Source of the DNA: Paracoccaceae bacterium
Lineage (GTDB): Bacteria > Pseudomonadota > Alphaproteobacteria > Rhodobacterales > Rhodobacteraceae
Length of the DNA: 64,000 bases
Direction: 5' to 3'
Assembly: GCA_019090795.1 (NCBI GenBank)
Contig: JAHRVG010000004.1
Span: forward strand, 1 to 64,000
The notes under the pieces are model-generated. The model was not told the origin of the DNA. It ran no database searches and saw nothing but the letters and a program-made list of their open reading frames with translations. Position numbers and translations under genes: made by a program. How positions within the stretch are numbered: the stretch's first letter is position 1; every line of letters begins with the position of its first letter. Positions 46,461 through 55,568 of the stretch are shown piece after piece.

Positions 46461-47249
46461 ATGTCTGTTCTTATCGTTATTCCCGCGCGTTTCGCCTCGA
46501 CCCGTTATCCCGGCAAACCACTTGCAGAATTGCGCGGTGTAACAGGGGTAGCCAAAAGCCTGATTTATCGCAGCTGGGAAGCTGCGATGCAGGTTGCAGG
46601 AGTTGACCGGGTTGTGGTCGCAACGGATGACGAAAGAATTCGCGATGCGGCGCAAGCCTTCGGGGCTGAAGTGGTGATGACTTCAGACACTTGCCGCAAC
46701 GGTACGGAACGCTGCGCAGATGTGTTGAATGTCATAGATGAACCCTATGATATTGTTGCAAATTTACAAGGGGATGCGCCTTTAACACCGCCTTGGTTTG
46801 TAGAGCGGCTGATTGAAGGTTTAAAGGCTGCACCACACGCCCACGTGGCGACCCCTATATTGCTGTGTTCCCCCGAAGCGCTGGCCAGTTTCCAACAAGA
46901 TCGCAGGCACGGGCGAGTTGGAGGAACCACAGTTGTGTTCGGGGCCAATAAGAGGGCGATTTACTTTTCCAAAGAGGTGCTCCCCTATGCCGATAAGGCG
47001 GGCACGCCGGTTTATCACCACGTCGGTGTTTACGCCTATCGACCAGAATCGTTGCGTGACTATATGGCCTTGCCTGAAGGCCCACTTGAAAAAATAGAAG
47101 GGCTCGAGCAACTGCGGTTTTTGGAAAATGACCTTCATGTTCAATGCGTAGAAGTTCAGGCCAGACCGGGGCAGGAGTTCTGGGAGTTAAACAACCCCGA
47201 GGACATTCCAAGAATCGAAAAAATCCTATCCCAAATGGGGATTGAATGA
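46461..47249 (+). CDS. CMP-Kdo-synthetase-like cytidylyltransferase
   Basis: A 262-residue nucleotidyltransferase of the KdsB/KpsU family (IPARFASTRYPGKPLAEL, CRNGTERCADV, LEKIEGLEQLRFLEND). Canonical enzymes activate Kdo with CTP. Two sites usually conserved differ: QGDEP reads QGDAP, and VDTPED near the end reads NNPED, where the Asp is a metal ligand in characterised enzymes. It may activate a different acidic sugar. It overlaps the next gene by 4 bases. Confidence 0.8.
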   Translation: MSVLIVIPARFASTRYPGKPLAELRGVTGVAKSLIYRSWEAAMQVAGVDRVVVATDDERIRDAAQAFGAEVVMTSDTCRNGTERCADVLNVIDEPYDIVANLQGDAPLTPPWFVERLIEGLKAAPHAHVATPILLCSPEALASFQQDRRHGRVGGTTVVFGANKRAIYFSKEVLPYADKAGTPVYHHVGVYAYRPESLRDYMALPEGPLEKIEGLEQLRFLENDLHVQCVEVQARPGQEFWELNNPEDIPRIEKILSQMGIE

Positions 47250-48529
47250 GGTTTCACCCGCAAGTCAGTCTGGTTATTGTAAGCCGGAACCGGCCTGAGG
47301 GTGTTAAACGTCTAATTGCGTCATTGCGGTTTCAAAGCTATCCGAACTTTGAAGTTATTATTGTTTCGAACTATGCAGTAAACCCGTTTCCGAATGCCGA
47401 AAATATTCGCCAAGTTTTTTTTGATCAAGCAAACATTTCTGCGGCCAGAAATCTTGGGATTGAACAATCCGCCGGAGAAATAATAGCCTTTTGCGACGAT
47501 GATGCGGTGCCAGAGGTTTTTTGGCTGGAGCGACTGGTTGCCGCCTTCGAAGATCCTGGTGTCGGTAGTGCTGGCGGCTTTGTTCGGGGTCGCAACGGCA
47601 TTGACTACCAGTGGACGGCAATAAAATGTAACCAATACGGAGATGACTTTCCCTTAGAGATGGCGGCGGAACATGAATCCCAAACTTTCCACTTTGATGA
47701 CAATTATTTTGCCAAAGTTCAGGGAACTAACTGTGCTTTTCGCAAAAAGGCATTGGCGGAAATCGGTGGGTTTGATGAAAATTATCGGTTTTTTCTGGAT
47801 GAAACAGATGTTTCTTTCACCTTGGCAAAGCGGGGCTGGTCAACGGTAGTGGTACCCTTGGCAGAGGTTCAGCACGGTTTTGAGGAAAGCGCAGAGCGGA
47901 CCCGCCAACGTGTGCCTAAAACGTTGGAGAATATTGGTGCAAGCAAGGCCTATTTCATCGCCAAGCACGCCGATGACAAAGGCGCAGACTCGTTGCAGGA
48001 GTTTCAAAACCTGCAACGTGAGAGGTTGCTTGGCTTGATGGTGGATGGGTATCTAGAGCCACTCGACGTCGAGAGATTGCTGAAAACATTGAGAACTGGC
48101 CTTAATGCCCCGATCCGGGCGGCAACGGCTGGCACAAGCAAAAAGGCAGAGAGCAGGCCAATGTTTAAGCGTTTTTCACGGCGGAAAACCGGAGCACCAA
48201 TAGAGTTTGTCGCGATTGCCGGTACCACAGCCAAATTTCGAAGAATGTCGCGCTTGGCAATGGCGCTTCAGGCCAAGGGCGTTGCGGTAACGATTTTCCG
48301 GTTTTCTTACACTGCATTGTTTCACAAGCGTTTTTTCGATTCTCGGGGATATTGGATTCAGACAGGCGGCCTATTCGGAAAATCGAATCGTTTTGGTGCA
48401 ATTGTGGTTTTAGGAGCGCTTAAGAAAAGGGTTGATGCTGAGATTAAGGGCCTTTCAAGGCAACGGCCCTTTAAGGTGCTGCATGTAGTTCGGATTTTTC
48501 AAAAAATCGGCTTATTTCTGCCTGATTAG
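47246..48529 (+). CDS. Family 2 glycosyltransferase with extra C-terminal domain
   Basis: A 427-residue protein. Residues 1-235 are a GT-A fold family 2 transferase: VSLVIVSRNRPEGVKRLIASL, ISAARNLGIEQSAGEIIAFCDDDAVPE with the DxD metal motif, and FDENYRFFLDETDVSFTLAKRG. Residues about 300-427 are not explained by that family; FRRMSRLAMALQAKGVAVTIF looks like the first Rossmann segment of a GT-B enzyme cut short. Donor and acceptor are unknown. The next gene, galU, is 98 bases on. Confidence 0.82.
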   Translation: MRFHPQVSLVIVSRNRPEGVKRLIASLRFQSYPNFEVIIVSNYAVNPFPNAENIRQVFFDQANISAARNLGIEQSAGEIIAFCDDDAVPEVFWLERLVAAFEDPGVGSAGGFVRGRNGIDYQWTAIKCNQYGDDFPLEMAAEHESQTFHFDDNYFAKVQGTNCAFRKKALAEIGGFDENYRFFLDETDVSFTLAKRGWSTVVVPLAEVQHGFEESAERTRQRVPKTLENIGASKAYFIAKHADDKGADSLQEFQNLQRERLLGLMVDGYLEPLDVERLLKTLRTGLNAPIRAATAGTSKKAESRPMFKRFSRRKTGAPIEFVAIAGTTAKFRRMSRLAMALQAKGVAVTIFRFSYTALFHKRFFDSRGYWIQTGGLFGKSNRFGAIVVLGALKKRVDAEIKGLSRQRPFKVLHVVRIFQKIGLFLPD

Positions 48530-48627
48530 TGAATAAATACATAAACTGTAATCAGAATGCAGGGTAGTTGATGTAATCGCTGCGCAATTATGGCAAACAG
48601 AGTAACGAGAATAAGAAGGATAACAAA

Positions 48628-49521
48628 ATGAAAAATAAAGTTACAAAAGCAATTTTTCCTGTCGCTGGGCTGGGAACACGTTTTCTACCTGCAACAAAAT
48701 CCATTCCAAAAGAAATTTTGTGCCTGGTTGACAGGCCCTTGATTCAATATGCGATTGATGAGGCGAGAGAGGCGGGCATTGAAGAATATATTTTTGTAAC
48801 GTCTCGTGGCAAAGGTGCGCTCGAAGATTATTTTGATGCGGCACCCCAGTTGGAGCAATCCCTGAAGGCCAAGAAAAAATTCGACCTTCTGAAAGTGTTG
48901 AACCATTCGACCATGGATTCTGGTGAAATCGCCTATGTACGTCAACGCGAAGCGCTGGGCTTAGGGCATGCTGTTCTCTGTGCGGAGCGCCTTATCGGAG
49001 ATGAACCCTTTGCTGTGATCTTGACCGATGATGTAATTGCTGCCGACAAGCCCTGTCTTAAGCAAATGATTGAGGCGCATGAACAAACGGGAGGCAATAT
49101 AGTCGCGGCCATGGAAGTTCCTCCAAGCAAAGCTTCTGCTTATGGGTTGCTGGACATCAAAGAAGACATGGGTGCGTTGGTTTCTGTCAAAGGAATGGTT
49201 GAAAAACCTGAGCCCGAAGACGCACCTTCAAACTTGGCGGTGATCGGGCGTTATATTCTGACGCCTGGGGTGATGAAAAATCTGCGAACACAGGCGGCTG
49301 GGGCAGGCGGTGAAATCCAACTAACTGACGCCATTGCGAAAGAGATTGAAAAGTATGACAATGTGTTTGGGTTCCGGTTTGATGGTCAACGGTATGACTG
49401 CGGCTCAAAAGCTGGGTTTTTACAGGCAACGGTGGCATTTGCCCTTGCGCGTGGGGACTTGAGCGAAGAGTTTATGGAATTTTTAATCAAGATGGTGGAT
49501 ACACGGCGGGCCGCGCAATAA
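48628..49521 (+). CDS. galU: UTP-glucose-1-phosphate uridylyltransferase
   Basis: Makes UDP-glucose, the precursor of many surface glycans. 297 residues: FPVAGLGTRFLPATKSIPKE at the N-terminus, IQYAIDEAREAGIEE, LGLGHAVLCAE, VILTDDVI and GEIQLTDAI are the expected motifs. AAGGA lies upstream. A small hairpin follows the stop. Confidence 0.95.
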   Translation: MKNKVTKAIFPVAGLGTRFLPATKSIPKEILCLVDRPLIQYAIDEAREAGIEEYIFVTSRGKGALEDYFDAAPQLEQSLKAKKKFDLLKVLNHSTMDSGEIAYVRQREALGLGHAVLCAERLIGDEPFAVILTDDVIAADKPCLKQMIEAHEQTGGNIVAAMEVPPSKASAYGLLDIKEDMGALVSVKGMVEKPEPEDAPSNLAVIGRYILTPGVMKNLRTQAAGAGGEIQLTDAIAKEIEKYDNVFGFRFDGQRYDCGSKAGFLQATVAFALARGDLSEEFMEFLIKMVDTRRAAQ

Positions 49522-49543
49522 ACTGTCTCTAATTGCGATGTTT

Positions 49544-49563
49544 AGTGCGGTTACGCACTCTTT
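49544..49563 (+). terminator. Weak terminator-like hairpin after galU
   Basis: AGTGCG-GTTA-CGCACT (49544-49559) is a 6-bp perfect stem with a 4-base loop, followed only by CTTT. It lies between galU and the next glycosyltransferase gene. The short T-tract makes efficient termination doubtful. Confidence 0.35.
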
Positions 49564-49574
49564 AAGGCTTTGTA

Positions 49575-50792
49575 ATGTCGTTGTACCTTGTTGATATATC
49601 AAGAACAATTTCCAGGATTGGTCGCGGATTTGCGACTGGTATAGATCGTGTGGAAACAGCTTATATCAAGCAGTTCCTCCAGATGAATGATAGAAATCTA
49701 TTCATCGCGCGACTGGGGCGGCACAGTGTAGTTCTTGATAAACGCGCCACCGTTGAGCTTCTTGAAAAGATGACCAAGACCCATGACTGGGGGCGGCCCA
49801 GTCTTGCTGATGCTGTTCGGTTCAAGCTAAACTGGGAACAGCGCTGCGCCCGAAGTTTTACAAAGCGCCGCGCAATTTCCAAAGCTTTGACAAGTGATGT
49901 TTCAAAGCTGTTAGCCAAGATTGATTTGACGTATTATGAATATTTCAATGTTGGTCACACCAACCTGACGGATTCTTTCCTGTCAGCCCTCAAGCAGCGC
50001 AATTGCAAGAAAATAAATGTGCTGATCCATGATATGATCCCTTTGGATTATCCTGAGTTTTCCCAATCACACATACCCAGAATATTTGAGCATCGCATGC
50101 AGGCGGTTGCAAAATACGCTGACCGGATCATTTGCAATTCAGAAGAAACCAGAAAGCGGGTAGCGCATTATTTTGATAAATGGGGGGCAAAGCCCGATTA
50201 TTTGGTGTCTCACCTCGGTATAGAGCCCATGGTGCCGTCAGCCAATGTGAAACCCTCGGTTGACCGGCCATACTTTGTGATTCTCGGAACAATTGAGCCG
50301 CGGAAAAACCACCAGCTTTTGTTCAGGGTTTGGGAGCGGTTAGCGGCCACATTGGATGAGTCTAAACAACCTTATCTATACATCATTGGGCGTAGGGGCT
50401 GGGGCAATATCGAAGCCTTTCAGTTTCTGGATGAATCAATGCTGGTGGGAAAGTGTATTTTCGAGAAAGAAGATTTAAACGACAAGGAACTTGCCAATCT
50501 GTTGTGCGGTTCAAATGCGCTATTGTTTCCCAGTTTTGTAGAGGGCTTCGGGCTGCCAGCCCTGGAGGCGGCCCAGTTGGGCGTGCCAGTTTTTTGTTCC
50601 GATTTAGATACGTTCAAAGAGGTTTTGGGTGGTTCTGCCGTCTATCTTGATCCAAACTCTCCCGCAGTTTGGCAGGCAGAAATTACGGAAAGCCTAATAG
50701 CGTCCGATTCTGGGCAAAAAACCCGCATTTTGCCTGAAAACCGTGCCAAAATTCCCACATGGGAATCACATTTTCGCCACGTTTTTGCTTAA
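49575..50792 (+). CDS. Family 4 glycosyltransferase (group 1)
   Basis: A 405-residue GT-B fold retaining glycosyltransferase. The C-terminal donor domain shows ILGTIEPRKNHQLL, YIIGRRGWG and the EX7E motif in FPSFVEGFGLPALEAAQLG. N-terminal acceptor domain has LIHDMIPLDYPEF and ADRIICNSEETRKRVAHYF. The sugar is unknown. It lies between galU and a further transferase gene in the glycan cluster. Confidence 0.88.
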   Translation: MSLYLVDISRTISRIGRGFATGIDRVETAYIKQFLQMNDRNLFIARLGRHSVVLDKRATVELLEKMTKTHDWGRPSLADAVRFKLNWEQRCARSFTKRRAISKALTSDVSKLLAKIDLTYYEYFNVGHTNLTDSFLSALKQRNCKKINVLIHDMIPLDYPEFSQSHIPRIFEHRMQAVAKYADRIICNSEETRKRVAHYFDKWGAKPDYLVSHLGIEPMVPSANVKPSVDRPYFVILGTIEPRKNHQLLFRVWERLAATLDESKQPYLYIIGRRGWGNIEAFQFLDESMLVGKCIFEKEDLNDKELANLLCGSNALLFPSFVEGFGLPALEAAQLGVPVFCSDLDTFKEVLGGSAVYLDPNSPAVWQAEITESLIASDSGQKTRILPENRAKIPTWESHFRHVFA

Positions 50793-50834
50793 ACTGTCTA
50801 TGATAGGTAAATGTATCAAACGGCTGGAAGAATT

Positions 50835-51845
50835 ATGGGGCTGTGGAGTAAATACAAATTAAGAGTAGAACGTCGGCGTCGGCGTGTTCGAGCTTTGCGC
50901 AAAAGGCGTGAGCTGGAATCTGTAGTCGACCAAACAAAGCTGATTAAACCAAGCGATATTCTTGTATTCTCTACTCTGCGGAACGAAAAGCCGCGGCTGG
51001 CTTATTTTCTCGAATATTACCGAAAGCAGGGGATCAATCACTTTCTGATTGTGGACAATGATTCAGATGATGGCGGCAGGGAGTATTTGGCGAAACAACC
51101 GGATGTTTCGCTTTGGACCACAAAGCACAGTTATAAGAAATCTCAGTTTGGGGTAGATTGGCTCAACGGATTAAAGACGAAGTATGCCCATAACCATTGG
51201 GTTCTTGTGGTCGATGTGGACGAATTCTTTGTCTATCCCCATTGTGATACGCGTCCGTTGCGCGCCCTCACCGATTGGCTGGATTCAGCGTCGATCAAAT
51301 CTTTCGGAACGATGCTTTTGGACATGTACCCCAAGGGCGAAGTCCATAAAGCGCACTATAAAGAGGGGCAGAATCCTGTTCGGATTGCGCCGTATTTTGA
51401 TGCATCCAACTATTTTATCGAAAAGAACGATAAATACGGGAACCTGTGGATTCAGGGTGGCCCCCGAATGCGGGCTTTTTTTCGTGAAAAACCCCAACTC
51501 GCACCGGCGTTGAACAAAACGCCTTTGGTGAAATGGACGCGGGGGAATGTCTTCGTCAGCTCGACCCATACATTGTTACCACGCGGGCTTAATCAGGTTT
51601 ATGATGAGTGGGGTGGCCAGAAAGCCTGCGGTTGCTTGCTGCACACAAAGTTTCTGGAGATGTTTACCGATAAGGCCGAAGAAGAGTTGAAACGCAAACA
51701 ACATTATGCGGGTAGCCGTGAGTACCGGACCTATGTCAAGAAACTGGAGTCCGAGCTGTGTCTTTGGACAGGACAATCCACGAAGTACAGCGGGTGGCAG
51801 CAGTTGGAAAAACTTGGGCTGATGTCACGTGGAAATTGGGCATAG
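50835..51845 (+). CDS. Glycosyltransferase family 2/92-like protein
   Basis: A 336-residue protein with a basic N-terminus (MGLWSKYKLRVERRRRR) and a glycosyltransferase domain of the type with a DVDEF metal motif: FSTLRNEKPRLAYFLEYYRKQGI, FLIVDNDSDDGG and WVLVVDVDEFFVYP, then GGPRMRAFF. Such genes are common in Rhodobacterales surface-glycan loci. ATG at 50835 has GGAAG 5 bases upstream; an ATG at 50811 is the alternative. The acceptor is unknown. Confidence 0.82.
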   Translation: MGLWSKYKLRVERRRRRVRALRKRRELESVVDQTKLIKPSDILVFSTLRNEKPRLAYFLEYYRKQGINHFLIVDNDSDDGGREYLAKQPDVSLWTTKHSYKKSQFGVDWLNGLKTKYAHNHWVLVVDVDEFFVYPHCDTRPLRALTDWLDSASIKSFGTMLLDMYPKGEVHKAHYKEGQNPVRIAPYFDASNYFIEKNDKYGNLWIQGGPRMRAFFREKPQLAPALNKTPLVKWTRGNVFVSSTHTLLPRGLNQVYDEWGGQKACGCLLHTKFLEMFTDKAEEELKRKQHYAGSREYRTYVKKLESELCLWTGQSTKYSGWQQLEKLGLMSRGNWA

Positions 51846-51854
51846 GATGCACGA

Positions 51855-53555
51855 ATGAGGATTGGGTTTATCATACTCGGGCACCAGAACCTTGACCGGG
51901 TTGCCCAACTGGCGCGGCATTTGGCCGAGCAAGATTGCCCTTCTTGTATTCACATTGACCAAAATACGCCCAATGCTGATTTTGACCAGCTTGCCAAGGA
52001 ATTATCCGACTGTAGCAATGTAATTCTATCCCGCCGTACGGCGTGCGAATGGGGCCGGTTTTCGATTGTAAAGGCGACGCTGGATGCTTCGGAGGCCTTG
52101 CTCGAAAACTACCCGGATCTGGATAGTATTCTCCTGATCAGCGGCTCCTGTTTGCCCATTCGGCCTATTCGCCAGCTCAGGAAATTTCTGCAACGTCATA
52201 CAAACACAGATTTCATCGAATCCGTTTCTGTTCGTAATAATTTGTGGGTCAAGGGCGGACTGAACGAAGAGCGTTTCACCCTCTACTTCCCGTTCTCTTG
52301 GCGTAGGCATCGGTGGCTTTTTGATGGATTTGTTGATCTGCAACGTAAACTAAAAATCTCGCGCGAAGTGCCTGATGGTTTGATGCCCCATATTGGGTCA
52401 CAATGGTGGTGCCTGACCAGCAAAACCCTTCGGAAAATTCTGGAGGATCCGCGCAGGCAGTATTACGACAGGCACTTCAGCGCATCGTGGATTCCGGATG
52501 AATCTTATTTTCAGACTTTGGCCCGTAAGCATTCAACGAAGATCGAATCCCGCTCGCTTACGTTTTCAAAATTCGATTTTGCGGGCAAACCGTTTAATTT
52601 CTATGATGATCACTTAGAACTACTGGCCCTCTCCGATTGTTTTATGGGGCGCAAAATGTGGGCCGGGGCAGATGGCTTGTACAAAGAGCTGTTAAATCCA
52701 AAACGCTCTAATCAGCCGATGACAAAGGCAAACCCCAAGGTGGTTTCCGAGATGTTTGAGGAAACTGACCAGATTCGCTGTGAAGGTGGAGGGGGACGAT
52801 TCCATCAGGGCCGGTTTCCGTTGGGACAGGCTGTGCGTTCAGGCGTTTCCCAGAACGCGTATACAGTATTTGTTGGCTTTAGAAATTTATACGAACATTT
52901 TCCCGAATGGGTGGGTAAGAACACAACTGCCCTTGCACATGGCAGTATTTTTGACCGACGAAGAATTGCCGGTAAGCCACATACAGGCCATTTTCCGGGC
53001 AATTTGCCTGCGGAACCTGCGATCAGAAACCGAAATTCCAAGGGATATCTATCGAATTTCTTATGGGAAAATCGTGAAAAACATCAGAGCTTTTTGTATG
53101 ATTTCAGGGATATGCCTGATGCGATGGGTACAGTTGCCTATGATTCCAAGGCTACGGTTGTTATGATCCGCCACTCGTGGTTGCTTGTGTTGTTAAATCG
53201 AAAGGCCAGCTTCGATAAAATTCTAGCCACTGCCCGGAGGTTTCACGGTCTTGAACAAGACATACTTGATGAACTGGCCAGTTCTGAAAGCGGCGCCACA
53301 GTGAAAATTCTGGATTTGGATACAGCAGTTCATGATCCAGCAGTCCTCTTGTCACAAGCGATCGGTCACATCGCAAACAAACAGGGGGGCCATTTGCAGA
53401 TTTTACCAAATATGCGCAATCTGGATGGCTTGGATTCACTGATAAGAAAACTGCGCAACAAAGGCTTGAAAATCAGGTTTGAACACGATCGAAAGATGAA
53501 AGAAAAGAAGATGCCAAACAAAACCGACTTCGTTAAACCCTATGCGGTGAAATAG
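51855..53555 (+). CDS. Core-2/I-branching (GT14) glycosyltransferase with C-terminal domain
   Basis: A 566-residue protein. Residues 1-270 match the core-2/I-branching beta-1,6-N-acetylglucosaminyltransferase/xylosyltransferase family (GT14): IGFIILGHQNLDRVAQLARHL, VKATLDASEALLENYPDLD, LLISGSCLPIRP and SQWWCLTSKTLRKIL. From about 290 on there is a second, separate domain (QNAYTVFVGFRNLYEHFPEW, LWENREKHQSFLYDF) of unknown function, found joined to GT14 in related bacteria. The sulfotransferase gene starts on the base after its stop. Confidence 0.83.
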   Translation: MRIGFIILGHQNLDRVAQLARHLAEQDCPSCIHIDQNTPNADFDQLAKELSDCSNVILSRRTACEWGRFSIVKATLDASEALLENYPDLDSILLISGSCLPIRPIRQLRKFLQRHTNTDFIESVSVRNNLWVKGGLNEERFTLYFPFSWRRHRWLFDGFVDLQRKLKISREVPDGLMPHIGSQWWCLTSKTLRKILEDPRRQYYDRHFSASWIPDESYFQTLARKHSTKIESRSLTFSKFDFAGKPFNFYDDHLELLALSDCFMGRKMWAGADGLYKELLNPKRSNQPMTKANPKVVSEMFEETDQIRCEGGGGRFHQGRFPLGQAVRSGVSQNAYTVFVGFRNLYEHFPEWVGKNTTALAHGSIFDRRRIAGKPHTGHFPGNLPAEPAIRNRNSKGYLSNFLWENREKHQSFLYDFRDMPDAMGTVAYDSKATVVMIRHSWLLVLLNRKASFDKILATARRFHGLEQDILDELASSESGATVKILDLDTAVHDPAVLLSQAIGHIANKQGGHLQILPNMRNLDGLDSLIRKLRNKGLKIRFEHDRKMKEKKMPNKTDFVKPYAVK

Positions 53556-55022
53556 ATGGCTGCCAAATTCAAGTCCTTCGTCTTGCTGGCGAATATGCGA
53601 ACGGGATCCAATTTATTCGAACAAAATATCAGGCTTTATCCGGAATTTTCCTGCCATGGGGAATTGTTTAATTCGAGCTTTATCGGTTTTCCGGATGTCC
53701 ATAACTTATACGGAACCTCGATGTCCGAGCGTGAGAAGAAACCGCATAAGTTGCTGGAAAGGCTGCTGGAAACCGAGACCAATACCCTACCCGGATTTCG
53801 CCTTTTTGCTGGCCATGACCATAGAATTTTGGAAAGCTGTTTGGCGGATCCGGAATGCGCAAAGATTGTCCTGACACGTAACCCGCTGGATTCATTTGTA
53901 TCGCACGCAATCGCGAGGGCTACGGATCAGTGGAAATTAACAGATGTCAGTAAGCGTAAAAAGGAGAAGATAAATTTTGATATCATCGCTTTTAAGTCTT
54001 ACCTCAACAAAATTCAGACGTTCCTGAGCGAGATCAAATTGGACCTGCAACGAACGGGGCAGACAGCATTCTATCTAAACTATGAAGACCTTAATAATGT
54101 TGATGTTTTTAACGGCCTTGCGACGTTTTTAGGTGGCGCTGTACCGCTAAAGGAACTGGATTCCAAGATTGTTCGGCAAAACCCAGAGGGTATGCAGGAC
54201 AAGGTTCATAATTTTGCGGAAATGCAAGAACAGGTCGGCAGGCTGGATTTGCTGGGGACCGAGGCCGTGCCCGTGTTGGAGCCGATTCGAAACCCAGGCT
54301 CGAAGAATTTCAAAGGCGGGAACAAGCTCCCTGTTCTGTTCATGCCGATGCACAAGTCAGAATTTCCGGAAGTCACCACCTGGATGGCTGCGCATGAAAA
54401 ACAGATGCCCGGCGGTGAGCAGCTGAATGTGGAAATGAACCAGAATCAACTGGGCCATTGGCTACGCACGCATTCGATCCGGCAGACATTTACAGTTGTT
54501 ACCCACCCTGTTGAACGCGCTTATGATGCTTTTTACCGGCATATTTTTTGCGCGGGGGACGACTTATTTCCCTGGATAAGAACCACACTTGAAAACCATT
54601 ACAATGTTACCTTACCCGATAAAAAACTAGTGGACCCTCCGAACCGGAGTGTGTTGGAAAACTCCGGTTATGGTGTGGATCATCACCGGCAAGCCTTTAC
54701 CAAATTTCTGCGCTTTGTGAAAGGAAACCTGCAAGGCCTGACGCGTTCGCGGGTGGATCAATCATGGGCTTCGCAAAATTCAATTTTGCAGGGCTATTGT
54801 CGGCTGGTTTTTCCAGATGTGATTCTTCGTAAGGAAAATCTTACAAACGCACTGAGGGAAATGGAACGGGATATCGGCCTGTCATCTATCCCGGTAGGTG
54901 CCGCTCTTGGTAGCAGCTATTGCTTTGATTTGCATGAAATTTACTGTGCCGAGATGGAAGAAATCGCGCGGGCTACTTACACGCGCGATTATCAGATGTT
55001 TGGTTTCCAAAACTGGGAGTAA
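53556..55022 (+). CDS. Two-part sulfotransferase
   Basis: A 488-residue protein. The N-terminal part (1-230) is a PAPS-dependent sulfotransferase: 5'-phosphosulfate loop LANMRTGSNLFEQNI and 3'-phosphate motif VLTRNPLDSFVSHAI. The C-terminal part (about 250-488) resembles a second sulfotransferase with TVVTHPVERAYDAFYRHIF but without a recognisable PAPS loop. It probably sulfates the glycan made by the cluster; PAP would be removed by CysQ. Abuts the GT14 gene. A 13-bp hairpin begins at its stop codon. Confidence 0.82.
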   Translation: MAAKFKSFVLLANMRTGSNLFEQNIRLYPEFSCHGELFNSSFIGFPDVHNLYGTSMSEREKKPHKLLERLLETETNTLPGFRLFAGHDHRILESCLADPECAKIVLTRNPLDSFVSHAIARATDQWKLTDVSKRKKEKINFDIIAFKSYLNKIQTFLSEIKLDLQRTGQTAFYLNYEDLNNVDVFNGLATFLGGAVPLKELDSKIVRQNPEGMQDKVHNFAEMQEQVGRLDLLGTEAVPVLEPIRNPGSKNFKGGNKLPVLFMPMHKSEFPEVTTWMAAHEKQMPGGEQLNVEMNQNQLGHWLRTHSIRQTFTVVTHPVERAYDAFYRHIFCAGDDLFPWIRTTLENHYNVTLPDKKLVDPPNRSVLENSGYGVDHHRQAFTKFLRFVKGNLQGLTRSRVDQSWASQNSILQGYCRLVFPDVILRKENLTNALREMERDIGLSSIPVGAALGSSYCFDLHEIYCAEMEEIARATYTRDYQMFGFQNWE

Positions 55023-55051
55023 AGCATTTCGACTTAACGTTGAAATGCTTT
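55021..55051. terminator. Hairpin between converging sulfotransferase and ptsN genes
   Basis: AAAGCATTTCGAC (55021-55033), loop TTAAC, GTTGAAATGCTTT (55039-55051): 12 matched bases plus one G-T pair. It includes the last two bases of the sulfotransferase stop. It may end transcription from both sides, although there is no long T-run. The core GCATTTCGA is shared with the palindrome at 8039-8080. Confidence 0.55.
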
Positions 55052-55058
55052 ACCAAGT

Positions 55059-55523
55059 CTATGCCGCTTTGGAAGTCATGCCTTCAGCGAGAATAGAAAA
55101 AAGCGTTTGCGTTTGGTCATTGGACCGAAGTTTCGAACAAACCTCTGCATTGCGCAGAGTCCGAGACACCAGGGCCAGAGCCTTTAGGTGTTCCGGATTG
55201 TCGTCGGTTGGTGCCAATAGGGTAAAGACCAGATCCACCGGTTGTTTGTCCAACGAGTCGAAATCGGCCGGTTTTTCCAAACGAGTGAAGAGACCAACGA
55301 TTCCCTTAACCGATGGAAATCGCGCATGGGGAATAGCAACGCCTTTACCAACGCCGGTAGTTCCCAGATTTTCGCGATCCTGTAGGGCCACAAAAACTGT
55401 TTGCGCATCCAATCCGTAAACGGCCTCGGCGTGTTCGGATATGTTTTGCAGCAACCGCTTTTTGCTGGACACACTTGCTACGCTCTGTACCGCCTTAGGG
55501 TTCAGTATATCAGTCATTTCCAT
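55059..55523 (-). CDS. ptsN: PTS IIA-like nitrogen regulatory protein PtsN
   Basis: EIIA-Ntr of the nitrogen-related phosphotransferase system, 154 residues. The phosphorylated His lies in GVGKGVAIPHARF (about residue 66), with LLAPTDDNPEHLKALA typical of the family. It regulates potassium transport and other processes by its phosphorylation state. It follows hpf and rpoN as in many proteobacteria. Confidence 0.94.
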   Translation of the reverse strand: MEMTDILNPKAVQSVASVSSKKRLLQNISEHAEAVYGLDAQTVFVALQDRENLGTTGVGKGVAIPHARFPSVKGIVGLFTRLEKPADFDSLDKQPVDLVFTLLAPTDDNPEHLKALALVSRTLRNAEVCSKLRSNDQTQTLFSILAEGMTSKAA

Positions 55524-55568
55524 CGTCTTTACCTAGTCTCTCCCCACGGTATCACAAAACAAAGGGCG

